From positions 504,060 through 568,059 of the forward strand of contig NW_006763309.1 of NCBI RefSeq assembly GCF_000218685.1: a stretch of 64,000 nucleotides of DNA, written 5' to 3'. Of this stretch, positions 19,791 to 31,039 are shown in pieces. Made by a program: the position numbers and the translations under genes. This stretch comes from Serpula lacrymans var. lacrymans S7.9 (taxonomy: Eukaryota; Basidiomycota; Agaricomycetes; Boletales; Serpulaceae). The notes beneath the pieces are model-generated. The model was not told the DNA's origin, ran no database searches, and saw only the letters and a program-made list of their open reading frames with translations. Position 1 is the stretch's first letter. Each line of letters opens with the position of its first letter.

Positions 19791-22683
19791 ATGACCACAG
19801 CACACGATACATCCGCATGTCCAGTTCTCACTGGACCCAACAATTTTCAGATATGGAAACTCCAGATCATCTCAAAGCTACGTCGGGAAAAAGTTCTCCG
19901 GGTTGTTACTGGAGAGGAGCTTAAGCCCTCACCAGGAAAACCTACCTCCTCGGAGGATCCTGAAATCACCTGGATACTTAAGGATGAGAAGGCACATGGA
20001 ATCATCCAGGACCACATCTCTGATGACCTCCTAATGAGGACTGGAGACCTCACCAGCTCCAAGGAGTTATTTGATAAACTTGTCTCACTCCATCAGATGT
20101 CCAACATTGCCTTGGCCTTCTATTCATTCCAGCAACTCACCAAATTGTCCTGGGATGGGACCTCATCTATCCAGGACCACATTGCAAAAATCCGGACAAT
20201 TGATTCACACCTCTCCGGAATGAAACTAGGAGTTGATACCAAACTCATGGCCTTTGCTCTTCTCCAATCTCTCCCATGCACTCCTGAATGGCAAATATTT
20301 CAGTCATTGGTAATCAACACGATTGAAGAAAATAAACTTACCTTTGATGCAGTTGAGATCCGGATCACTGCAGAAGTTGCATGACAGTCAGGGAAGGCCC
20401 CTGGAGGTTCCAAATCAGCACTCAAATCCGAGGAGAAGTGGTGTGACTTCCACAAAGCTAAATCACACAACACCTCAGAGTGTCGAACACTTCAGTCAGC
20501 TGGAAAAGGTCAAAGGAAGAAGGAAAAGGAAAGACACAAGGATAAAGGAAAAGAGAAGGAAAAGGCAAATACAGCGGAGCAATCATCTGGATTTGACTCC
20601 GAGGAGGAACAGAGTCATATTGTTTGGAACATGTACATATTTCCAAGCCCCTTGCTAAACACATTCAAGCTTACCTTGTGTCGGAACCCGATAAGACCAA
20701 AACAACAATCATCATTGACTCTGGAGCAACATCCCACATGGTCCCTCACCGCTCCTGGTTTGAGCCAGGAATATACCATGTTCTGAATCCTCCGAGGACA
20801 ATCAGTTTTGGGGATGAATCCTCTGTAAATGCCATTGGAATTGGAACTGTAATCCTACAAGCAACTGTTGGCAAAAAGGACTACAATATTGCACTGTCAA
20901 ATGTCTTACTTGTGCCAAACTTCACTTTAGCACTTGTCTAAAACGGGGTTATCAACACTTTTTCCAGCAGGGTCAAATGCTTGTGAAGTTCGGAAAAAGA
21001 AGGAACTTATCCTCACTGCCTTACACAAGCGAGGACTTTATCACATCCAAGCAAAACCTGAAATCAACCCGGAGTCAGCTTTTACAGCAGTAGATGTAAA
21101 TTTATTGCACAGGAGAATGGCACACATTGGAATGGACCGCTTGCAACAAATGGTTACAAAAGGACAGCTCCAGGATATAGACACCCTTACCGGAACCCTG
21201 GAGTTTTGTGAACCTTGTGCTTTAGGAAAGATGAAGAAATTCCCTTTCAAGTCCACTGGAGGAAACCGAGCCAAGCACCCCATACAAATTGTGCACACAG
21301 ATGTTGGAGGACCAATCAAACCAACTTCTAGGGAGGGTTTCCAGTACTGGATCATCATTGTAGATGATTTCTCTAAATTTCCATGGATATATTTCCTAAA
21401 ACATAAAAGTGAAGCACTGGAACAATACAAGCAATGGAAAGAAGATGTCCAAACATTCTTCTGGACACATTTGGGAGAAGAAAAATTCACTCCACTGTAC
21501 ACAGAATTCCTCCGGAGCGATTGGGGAGGAGAATATACTGGCAATGCATTCAAAAATCAACTCTGAGGAGATGGTGTCGTCCAAGAAACTACAGCTGCAG
21601 ATACTCCGGAACAAAATGGCATTGCAGAATGCATAAATCAGACATTGGCTACATTAGCAACCACTATGCTGCATGATTCCAAGCTCCCAAAGTCATTTTG
21701 GGTAGATGCCATGCAAATAGCTGCATATATCACAGCATGCAGCCCAGCATCAGGACTCCATGGAAAGACCCCATATGAAATACTGTTTAAAAGGAGAGTT
21801 GATCCAACTTTGTTTCACTCTTTCGGATGCCAAGCATATGCCTTGATTCCGAAAGACAAAAGGCAAGGGAAGTTTTACTCCAAGAGGTGCAAAGCCATAA
21901 TGATTGGCTACACACATGGAAAGCAAGCCTACAAACTCCTAGACACTGAAAAACAAACTGTGTTTTCCAGTCGGCATGTCATGTTTAATGAATCCGGAAA
22001 GGTACAAAAGGATGACACTGCTCCCTGGAACACAGACACTAGCACAAATTAGTGGGAGGGACTCATTCCAGAGAATGCTCACCATCCAGACCAAAATACA
22101 TTGGAGGAGGATGATCCTGACCCTCGGATCCGAGATCCAAATGAATTGCAAATGGAACCACATCTCCAAGGAGATGTTCCACAAGCAATAGAACCATATC
22201 AGCATGAAGATGTTCCAAGAGCAGTGGGGCAATACCTCCGTGGAGACGTTCCAAGAGCAGTGAGAGCACCTGATCAGCTAAGACACCCTCCACAACAGTT
22301 TCTACAACCAAGACCTGAACACTAACCATCTTCAGAACGGAAACCCAAAGTAGAGTCACAGTCAGTGGGAGGACAACATACAGCCAGCTGATGTGGAAAA
22401 AGTCCGAATACAGCTAGATAGCCTGTCCATTGGATCAGCTTCAGGAAGGCATACAACACCTCCGAGGAGTCATCCAACGCCTCCAAGGAGTGATTCAACA
22501 CCTTCAGGAGTGAGTGGGGCAACACACACACAAATGTGTCTACTCCCTGGAGTACCTGCACAAGTTCCTAAAAGAGCAGTCATGCCTGCTGAAGTCCTAG
22601 GAGTACGCAGAAGCAGTCGCCAGACCCGTCCTGCAGACAAAAACCAAGATTATCAAAGTACTCTAGATGAGGAACAGTCTTGA
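19791..22683 (+). pseudogene. Copia gag-protease-integrase, degenerate
   Basis: MTTAHDTSACPVLTGPNNF opens a UBN2-type Copia gag (ELFDKLVSLHQMSNI, LAFALLQSLPCTPEW) that ends at an in-frame TGA (20382-20384). The same frame goes on to a Cys/His knuckle (WCDFHKAKSHNTSEC). Protease: IIIDSGATSHMVPH near 20710-20745. GAG-pre-integrase: LLHRRMAHIGMDRLQQM and CEPCALGKMKKF. Integrase: HTDVGGPIK, WIIIVDDFS, SDWGGEYTGNAF, then TGA at 21564-21566, then ADTPEQNGIAE, so the D,D,E residues are all present. An acidic linker with repeated decapeptide-like blocks (HLQGDVPQAIEPYQHEDVP) follows. Several stops look like single C-to-T changes (CGA to TGA). Confidence 0.88.
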
Positions 22684-22704
22684 AAAGAGCAGCATGACAA
22701 CTCC

Positions 22705-24243
22705 ATGGAGAAACCTGACACTCCTGAGGTTCATGAAGAAACATCTGATACAGAGGAGACATTCTTTGCTGGAATAGCAAGTACTGGTCTATCTAACACA
22801 GACCTTCCAAGGACACTAAAGGAAGCCTTATCACGTCCGGATGGAGAATTATGGAAGTCTGCCTTGGAGGAGGAACTCCTAACTCTCAATACTAATGCAG
22901 TATATGACACTGTTCCACTTCCGAAGGGAGTGAAACCCATTACATCAAAACCTGTGTTCCGGATCAAGTTTGATCAAAACGGAAACATTGAGAGATACAA
23001 ACTCCGGATTGTTGCACGAGGTTTTACTCAAAGGGAGGGAATTGATTACCAGGAGGTTTTTGCTCCGGTTGCAAACTTAGAGTCGATCTGAATTATTCTA
23101 GCCCTGGCAGCAAACTATGACCTAGAACTTGATTAAATGGACGTATCCACAGCTTATCTCAATGGAGAACTTGAAGAAGAACTATACATGCTTCCTCCAG
23201 GGGGTGTTCCTATCCAACCTGGATACTGCTGGAGGTTGAAGAAATCCATCTACGGATTAAAACAAGCTGGTTGTACATGGAACAAAACCTTTGATTGCAA
23301 GCTCCAGGAGCTCGGTTTCACAAGACTAAATGCAGAAACATGTCTTTATGTATTCCGGGACAACAAACAAATATGCTTTGTTGTTGTCTATGTAGATGGC
23401 CTCCTCCTAGGAGCTTCATCCCAAAAATTCATGGATATCACAAAAGCCAAACTCGAATCCATATTCAAAATGCAGGACCTTGAAGAAGCAAAATACATCC
23501 TTGGAATAGAAATCCAACGTGATCGTTCAAACAAAATAATATTTCTATTGCAATGTCAATACATTGACACAGTCCTGGAGCGTACTGGAATGAAGAACTG
23601 CAAACCAGTATGGACACCAATGGCCCATGGATCAAAACTCCTTGCAAATGCTCCAGGGGAAGATATTGTGCAACACAAGATGCATATTGAAGGGTGTCAA
23701 GTGTCATACCTCTCAATTGTAGGCTCCCTCATGTATGCCATGCTCAGAACCTGCCCAGACATTGCCTACGTCATTGGAATACTAAGCAGGCATAGCTCAT
23801 CTCCAAGGAGCCATCACTGGGAAGCTGCAAAATGTGTCCTCCGATATCTGAAAGCAACCAGGGACATGGAACTACAATATGATGGCACAGATGTCTCCAT
23901 GGACATGGATTTCTATGGATATTCAGATGCAGATTGGTCTGGAGACCCAGACACGTCTCGATCAACATCAGGCTTTGTTTTTATCACCATCCAAGGAGCA
24001 ATCTCCTGGACAAGCAAAAGACAAAGCATGGTAGCTTTATCCTCCACGGAGTCAGAGTACATTGGATTGAGCAATGCTGGACAACACCTTGCATGGCTTC
24101 GGACATTTTTTGAAGAAATTGGACATGCTCAAAATGGACCTACAACATTGCACTGTGACAATCAAGCAGCTATTATTTTTACACGAGATCCACAGTTCTG
24201 TGCTAGCACAAAACACATTCAACGGAAATATCATTTTATCCGA
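22705..24243 (+). pseudogene. Copia reverse transcriptase and RNase H (5' part)
   Basis: The RVT_2 domain starts near KEALSRPDGELWKSALEEE and has TAYLNGELEEELYMLPPGG. The active-site motif reads VYVDGLLLG where Copia enzymes have YVDD, so the second catalytic Asp is Gly. Stops at 23089-23091 (TGA) and 23134-23136 (TAA) break the frame. RNase H follows: YGYSDADWSGDPDTSRSTSG, ALSSTESEYIGLSNAGQ and LHCDNQAAI. It is cut at HFIR by the 1.8-kb insert. The remaining ~45 codons are at 37123-37272. Confidence 0.9.
24240..24243. repeat. Target-site duplication of 1.8-kb insert (left), CCGA
   Basis: CCGA before the TG end, matched by CCGA at 37123-37126 after the CA end. Taking out the insert with one copy restores HFIRDDLVSKG in the Copia frame. 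Confidence 0.85.
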
Positions 24244-25226
24244 TGTCGATAATGGAAACTGCTGTTAGAAAACCACACACAAAACAAACTAACACACAAT
24301 CCTCCCAGATTCCACGGAACTTGTTTATGGGCTTTGCCTCCTAGAACAGTGGAGTGGTCTGGTTGTTTGTGCGGTGGTACGTATAAAGATCCTTCAAAGT
24401 AAAACCCAGAGGTGTATGAGTGTGGGTTTTAAGGAGGAGGGATAGTTGAATTTATAGAAGGATAGGGGCTTTGTGACGAGTATAGACAAGCACTACCTTG
24501 CTAATTGTAGCACAAGGTAGGTTTGAGAACGACAATATGACGAGGTTCCCAGTGATAGCAGGCTCCTGATGCACAAACTGTAGTGCTCAGAAGGACTCTA
24601 ATCGAAAGGGATGACAATGACTTCAAAAGTGGGAAGTGACGATGACAGCAGTTGACAGTGGTAGAAGTGGGAAGTGTTGTGACCACACTGGATCACAAGT
24701 AGCAGAGTAGTGAACTTGAGAGTAGAGAAGAAGTCTGGATTGGAGTTCTTGTTTTTTTTTACAAGGTAAAATACAGGGGTTTATATAGTAAAAGAAAAGT
24801 AGGCTATGCACAGTATAGCTGTGCAAAAAGAATGAGAAAGAATATGAAGGAAGGAATGTACGCTGACGAATCCTGCATAGGTAGTACAGGATAAGATGGT
24901 CAAAAAAAGGAAAAGAAAGGGATAGAACAATGAATGCTGTGAGTAATGTCACAGGTTTGTATAGCCATAAAGTAAAGTCCAATAGCAAAAAGAGAGCAGG
25001 AAAATCATGATGTCATGGGAAGATGCAGTAAAAAAAAAGGCAAGGCAAAACACTATCAGTATCAACACAGTTCCTTTATTGTCAGTCAGGCATTCTATAA
25101 AATATGTGTCCATAAAAATGATTCAAAAATCAAAAATAATCGCACTGTAAATGAATGTTCTGTTGAAGAAAAAGAAACTGGAGCCACCGGTCCACCACCT
25201 AGTCCAAATCCGACAGTTCCATGGCC

Positions 25227-25745
25227 TTACCAATGTATGGACTGGTTGTGTTGGACCACCTGATCAAATGAGGGAGGGAGAGGAGTAGTTCCAATTTGGA
25301 ACAAGTGAGTCCCAGGCAGCGTGTGATAGGTGTAGCTGTAGCGGAGATGATGGACAAAAGATAAGTGTACCCAAGTGAATGGGACAGCGATGAACATGGG
25401 CGATGCAAGGGGATGAACCTTCTCCAGCTCAAAAACTACCCACCCACGCTCCAACCAGGTAAGACGAGCGACCGATGTTTTGATAGTATATGATGGTAGA
25501 TCAACGTCATGAAGATGGACCTGTTGCCCTATTTGAACCGGCCGCCGGGGCTTTGCTGATATCAGCAGTGGCACGTGGTAGTCAACGGATCGGCGACGGA
25601 AGCGGATAGGAAGTGGTGACATCAGAAATGGTGGGGGTGCAAATAAGATGAGGAGGAGGAGGGTGGAGGTGACGAAAAAGTGGATTAGAATGGGGATCCA
25701 GAAACGACCGTCAGGTGAGAATAAAAAGGAGAGGAAGGGGCCCAT
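25227..25745 (-). other. Open frame inside the 1.8-kb insert
   Basis: From the ATG of MGPFLSFLFSPDGRFW the frame stays open for about 170 residues (open further upstream to 25940 without an ATG). It has one strong hydrophobic segment (HFFVTSTLLLLILFAPPPF) and a C-terminal part with no motif I know. Unusual length for chance inside an LTR-like sequence, but there is no evidence that it is translated. Confidence 0.35.
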
Positions 25746-26032
25746 GGTGGGGCTAGGCAAAGGAAGGGGAGTAAGGGAAACGACAAAAGCAAGGGCGCAA
25801 TGCAATGTGTAGCCAGTGGCGATGCAAAAATTTGCTGAAATGCCGAAACGCGGAAAGTACCGAATGGAAAAGCAAAGGTGAGCGTGACTGGATTGCCTAA
25901 TAGAGGTGGTGCTGATCAGCCACAAGTTCGAAAAAGGCAATATTAATTACTATTCCACGTGGCACTGTGCCTGTGTGGCGCAAAGGCGAGTCTTTTGAAT
26001 ATTCGCTTTGTTATTGACACCTGTCCATGCTA

Positions 26033-26037
26033 CCAAT
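26033..26037. repeat. Target-site duplication of Gypsy-2 (left), CCAAT
   Basis: CCAAT before the left LTR, matched at 37100-37104 after the right LTR. Confidence 0.94.
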
Positions 26038-26423
26038 TGTCACGACTTGAACCAGAAGCGCTAGTCTGAGCGCTAGTTTCCTTTTTTCATTTTCTTTGAT
26101 ATCTGATCACATGACAGATAAGATATGTTAAGCTGCTGCTTTAGCGCGGATAACATAATACGTAGTTATATCAGATCACGTGACCATCACGTGACGTAAG
26201 CCTAGAACCATTACAAAGAACATCAGTCAGCGCCTCATGGCTGCTGCATGTTAGCTCAGTCAGCGCCTCATGGCTGACTTTCAGAAATATATATATAGTA
26301 GACCATCATGTACATACTTTCCTCAGTTGTTGATTAATTCTCAATCGATACCTTGTAACGCTACTTGTTTGATTTGAACCTTCGTCCCTCCGTTAGTTCG
26401 GTAAAGGGGATAAGGGTTTTACA
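26038..26423 (+). repeat. Gypsy-2 5' LTR
   Basis: 386 bp, TGTCACGACTTG to GGGTTTTACA. It contains a 20-bp direct repeat (AGTCAGCGCCTCATGGCTG core, two copies near 26226 and 26259), CACGTGAC motifs, and an ATATATATATAG TATA box at about 26287-26298. Confidence 0.95.
26324..26335 (+). promoter_or_regulatory. Predicted 5' end of Gypsy-2 RNA (self-primer)
   Basis: CAGTTGTTGATT, about 26 bases downstream of the TATA box, is the exact reverse complement of the 12 bases at 26425-26436 directly inside the LTR. The Tf1/sushi group primes reverse transcription by such folding back of the RNA 5' end. The actual transcript start is inferred. Confidence 0.7.
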
Positions 26424-26424
26424 C

Positions 26425-26436
26425 AATCAACAACTG
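26425..26436 (+). promoter_or_regulatory. Gypsy-2 primer-binding site, complementary to own LTR
   Basis: AATCAACAACTG begins two bases after the 5' LTR. It does not start with the TGG expected for a tRNA 3' end, but it pairs perfectly with 26324-26335. Confidence 0.7.
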
Positions 26437-27166
26437 CCACAAGTACCGTTTATGAATATAACAGCAACAATCCTAACCACCATCATCGTCACCATCATCA
26501 TCATCTTCCTCATCCTAAACCTACTCAAACGATCAAACCAAACTACCACTACCCTCCCACTTCATCACCTACCCACTCGCCCCGGCACCATTTTATCATT
26601 TTTCCCTGCCAACATCTCTCCCTCCTCATCCCAAGACTCGTTCGTAACCATCCCCCTGTAAATACATTTTATATCACTATAATCTCTTTGGTGTGGAACC
26701 ATTGGGATTTTCTCGGTTTTACATAGTTTCATTTTCGATTTCCTCTGACCAGGCCGCGCATTTGCGTCCGCCAGTCGGGAGAAGGACTGAAAGCCTAATA
26801 AGCTGGTCACATTGGGACAACTGTTCGGACCCCAATTTATCACTATACCTTTTACATAAAATTCGTAAAATACAAAAATAGTTACCATACATACATAGTC
26901 AGTAGTGGGCTGAAGAGGACCACTTTGACTCAAAGAGAAAAGATAGACTACTAGGATCTTAGAAAGCGGTGTATCGATCCAGCTTATCACTGGTGAACTC
27001 CTTTCTATGCTTAGTAGAGATTTTTACATTTGGATCGGAGAGCAACACATTTACTCTCAAGACTACGTATTCAGAGGGCAATTCCCCCTACCAGAAATAG
27101 AACCCATCAGAATCCCATCCCCTTTGATTAAATCCGAAACTCCCCCTCCTCCCCAACTCACATTCA

Positions 27167-28285
27167 ATGTCAAACCTAGAATATCGCGATCTGCCCGAGC
27201 CATCCAACAGCACGGACAGTGCATTTACCAGAGAAATGATGGATTCATTACCCAGAATAGACACTCCCCCCCCGAAAGAAGCGCGATTGGAAGCATACGT
27301 AAAACAAGAAGTAGAAAAAGCAATAAGACAAACACAAATGCACTACCAATCACAGCTAGACGAGGCGCTCAAAGAAGTGAACGTCTTGCAAAGAAAATTA
27401 AAGAGACAGATACCGCCACCTCCAGAAAAGGTGGAAAGAAGTAGAACGGCACTGGAGAAACCCGAGAACTTCTCCGGAGATAAGAAAAAGTATAGGGCCT
27501 TTAGAGAGTCCTTATTACTACATTTTGAAGACGATGCCGTATATTTCCAAGATGACCGAAAAAAGATAAGCTTTGTGCTATCTTTTATGAAAGAAGGAGA
27601 AGCCGCGGCCTTCCGAACCGATTGGCTAGAAAACCGAGTCGACGCCCAACAGCTGGGGCTCGATATTACAAACACATACGGAAGTTGGCCGTATTTTGCG
27701 GACAAAATGGAAGAAAGGTTCAAGGACAGTTTTGAGAAAGAAACTGCAAAGAACAAAATATTGACCCTGAGACAGGGCAATGAAACCGCCCAAGCCTTCT
27801 TTGAAAGGTTTGAGGAAAAGAAAAGATGGGCAGGATATACAAATAGGATAAACGAAGAGTTCCTAATATCTCTACTCAGAAGGAACATGAACAAGCCGCT
27901 AGTAGACAGGGTGATCTACGGCGGGCATATTCCCAGAGATTACCAAGAGTGGAAGAGGGAACTCATCAGGATAGACTATATTTGGAGAGAGAGAGAAAAA
28001 GAGAAGAAAGGTTCCGATACCGGGAAGAGACCCTATTCGGAACAAAAGAAAGAAGGAGAGAAGAAGAGAGACGGAACCGGATATACCTATACCGGTGGCG
28101 GAGAAAGAATGGAGGTGGACAAAGCAAAGTTCCGCACTGAGGGACGATGCTACCGATGCGGAGAAAAGGGACATAGAAGCTTCGAGTGCAAAGACGCACA
28201 AAAAAAGAAGCCACAATTTAATGTCCGAGAGTTCTTAGAAAAGATGACGAAAGAGGAAAGGGAAAAACTCCTTGAGGGTTTTTAA
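27167..28285 (+). CDS. Gypsy-2 gag
   Basis: 372 residues from MSNLEYRDLPEP. An N-terminal coiled coil (KQEVEKAIRQTQMHYQSQL), then the gag core (KPENFSGDKKKYRAFRESLL, FVLSFMKEGEAAAF, WPYFADKMEERFKDSF, QAFFERFEEKKRWAGY), a charged linker, and one CCHC knuckle CYRCGEKGHRSFEC near residue 330. It ends MTKEEREKLLEGF with TAA at 28283-28285. The frame is open throughout, so the structural protein should be functional. The last codons overlap the frameshift heptamer that leads to pol. Confidence 0.93.
   Translation: MSNLEYRDLPEPSNSTDSAFTREMMDSLPRIDTPPPKEARLEAYVKQEVEKAIRQTQMHYQSQLDEALKEVNVLQRKLKRQIPPPPEKVERSRTALEKPENFSGDKKKYRAFRESLLLHFEDDAVYFQDDRKKISFVLSFMKEGEAAAFRTDWLENRVDAQQLGLDITNTYGSWPYFADKMEERFKDSFEKETAKNKILTLRQGNETAQAFFERFEEKKRWAGYTNRINEEFLISLLRRNMNKPLVDRVIYGGHIPRDYQEWKRELIRIDYIWREREKEKKGSDTGKRPYSEQKKEGEKKRDGTGYTYTGGGERMEVDKAKFRTEGRCYRCGEKGHRSFECKDAQKKKPQFNVREFLEKMTKEEREKLLEGF
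28276..28282 (+). promoter_or_regulatory. Gypsy-2 -1 ribosomal frameshift heptamer G GGT TTT
   Basis: The gag codons read GAG GGT TTT TAA. GGGTTTT fits X XXY YYZ directly before the stop. The -1 frame is open from here into pol (GFLKRPAVPHRPTEP) with no start codon needed. The short palindrome GCGGTACCGC follows about 12 bases downstream. Confidence 0.75.
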
Positions 28286-29495
28286 AGAGGCCAGCGGTAC
28301 CGCATCGACCGACTGAGCCTAAAGACGTTTCGAATCGATTTCTTCCTCTAACTGTAGATACATATGACTCAGAATTGTTACGCTGCAGCTTTAGCGTGGA
28401 TGACAATAAAACTATTTCCACTCAGACAAAGAAAGAAATCCGAAACGAAAAAGATGCAACTAGAGTAAAAGCGGCGCAGAGTGATAAGACATCCGCAGTT
28501 TCGACGGCGGGCGAATCACTAAAAAGCGCAGCATTTACGATAGAACCTAAGATTCCTACACCCGATGCGGCGAGCTCTACGGAGAAAAACGCAGCAGAGA
28601 CTGTAGAAGAGAGGTCAGGAGCCCCTCTAAAAAAACCTAGAACAGAAGTCTGGACCCCAGAATGGGTAGTAGACAGGCTAAGAGACCAAAAGGAAGAAAG
28701 ATCCATTGGGATTCTGAGTGCCTGGACACATAAAAAGAGAGCGAGAGAAGTAACCCGGGAAACGATAAAAGAAATCAACCGGTTACCAAAAGTAGAAGCT
28801 ATACAAGCGATCATAGAAATTGCCTCCCCAAAAAAGTACATTAGGGGCACCCAAGGCAATCAAATGAACGTAAAATGTAAGCTTACTACATTAGATACTC
28901 TCCAATCAGAAACAGTCGAAGCACTATTGGATAGTGGATGCACGGGGAGTTGCATCGACTCCCAATTTGTGAAAGACAAAAGATATGAGACAAGGAAGAT
29001 ACCGAGACCTATTCCAGTCTATAATGCAGATGGAACTCTTAATAAAAACGGAGCCATCAATGAATTTGTAATACTACTCATGGAAATCGACGGACACGTC
29101 GAGAAGATACATCTTGCCGTAACCAATCTGGGTAACGGAAAAATGTTTCTAGGACATGAGTGGTTGAACAAACATAATCCTAAAATAGACTGGAAAGAAT
29201 TGAAGTTGACCTTTGAAAGATGTCCTGAAGAATGCAGACCGAGAATCCGAATCTCTGATCCAGAGGAGGATCCGGAAATATTCTTCGAGGAACTAAGAGA
29301 AGACGAGAGGATGATACAGGTGAATCTCCATAATTTCGAAGATGCCACGATCGACGATCAATATTATCATATCAGAGCCCAAGGCACAATGGCACAGAAG
29401 CTAGCAGAAGCCGCAGGCAAAGATCGAAAAGAAGGAGGATTCGAAAAGATAGTGCCAAAACACCTTCATCAATACAAAGACGTATTTGATAAAAA

Positions 29496-29505
29496 GGAGT
29501 TTGAC
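29496..29505. repeat. 10-bp target-site duplication (left), GGAGTTTGAC
   Basis: Identical to 33697-33706. Removing the element with one copy restores FDKKEFDTLPEKR in Gypsy-2 pol. Confidence 0.95.
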
Positions 29506-29748
29506 ACTTCAGTCACCCCCAAAACATAAGCATTTAGCTTCAACTATCTGTGTAAATGTATAAAGCTAAGAGCTTGTTTTTCCTGGTATCATCCCAAGTG
29601 CTCCAGCAAGGATGGGATCATCCCAGAAGTGGGATAATACCACCCTTCTGGGATTTTCCCATGGTATCAGACCATTTGTTATGGTGGGATAATCCCATTA
29701 GATGGGATAATCCCAGACATTTGCCACATGTCACATGGTGTCAGGGGG
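29506..29748 (+). repeat. Left TIR of the Mutator-like element
   Basis: 243 bp from ACTTCAGTCACCCCC to TCAGGGGG. It contains GGGATCATCCC, GGGATTTTCCC and two GGGATAATCCC, the same palindromes that fill the central array. Confidence 0.92.
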
Positions 29749-31039
29749 GCTTTACTGCAAAAATAGTTCCTGCATAAATGTAGCCAACATCAATACATTA
29801 TCAATAGTACTAATAGCCATGAAGCAGAATACAATACTACCTGCTTTCATCATTTATAACATATATACAAATTTCAAATGGTGTTTACTCTCAATTGAAC
29901 CTTAATTTGTCCAGCTTCTAGTGTAATATCATATACTATAGATTGATGGAGGAGACTTTGACCAAAGGTTAGTGTAACTAATTGTGACGTATAACCATTT
30001 ACAAATTAACCTGATTTAATTCAGTTGATTAGGAGATAATTCAACCATATCTCTTTTCCTTAACTGACTATATAACTTTGTCATTCCTACTTATCATATA
30101 ATTTACTGCATATCACAAAGTAGATTTATCTACCCTGGATTTCTATCAATGTTACTTAAAATGGCTTATAGTCAAAGGAATACAAGATGTTTGACAATAC
30201 CAAGCATATACATCTGCAGGATTACAATACCTCTCATTCAGGCTCATCCAACTTTAAATAATGTAACACTCTTGCAACCAGGCAAAGATATGTCACAAAT
30301 CCATTTAATGTGCTGATCCAAAAGATATGATATTTTTTTGAATTGTGCAGCTTTATCCAAGTGCCTGAACTGAAAAATGCACAAAGATACCAGTCCGAGT
30401 AAGTACTACATATTCATTATCCTTCCCTCTGCTGCATCATTGTCAAAGGCAGAACATGTCTTGCATGAGACAAATTGCTGGCTCTTTGTGGCAGCCCAGC
30501 ATCCACAAGCCAACACCCATTTTATCCACTATATGTCCCCACGCATACAATTGATTATAAATTTTTGTGAAAACAAAAATGGCTGAAAGGTGTGCTCTGC
30601 ATGCTTATGCAATTTCATGTGACTTGGGATGAACCTACGTGAGGGCTACTCTGAATCACTGTCCCAGTTCAACCTTAGGTTCATCCAGGTCCTACCATAA
30701 CATAATAATTGGTTTACAAACAAAATACTGCAACATGTAAAAAATGGAAACTGCTGGAAAAGGACAATAATATTTTAAGCTGCTGGGAACTTACCTATGA
30801 TTATATGTTACAGAATAACCTTAGTGCATTTCAGGAGTATACTCCCCTGTCATGCTGAGTCACCAGCAGCCTAAGCATGCTATTCGATAATTCTGTTCCT
30901 GTTGTGGGATCTCCCTGTCCTATTCTGACTCAGGGTGATCTTGTCCCCTGCTTGGATTTGTCTGTGATGTAGTGAGATGATCCTATGTAATTTGGAGATT
31001 TTTCTAGATCAGATTGAACTGGAATGATCCCATCTCTTT
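29749..31039. other. AT-rich interior of the Mutator-like element, left
   Basis: 1.3 kb with no recognisable coding sequence; short frames only. Palindrome-like steps begin near 30900. Confidence 0.6.

Noticed and set aside
26365..26661. 98-codon frame with a membrane-like segment
   Set aside because: It overlaps the end of the Gypsy-2 LTR, the primer site and the leader; composition is simple-sequence (ATC/ACC repeats).
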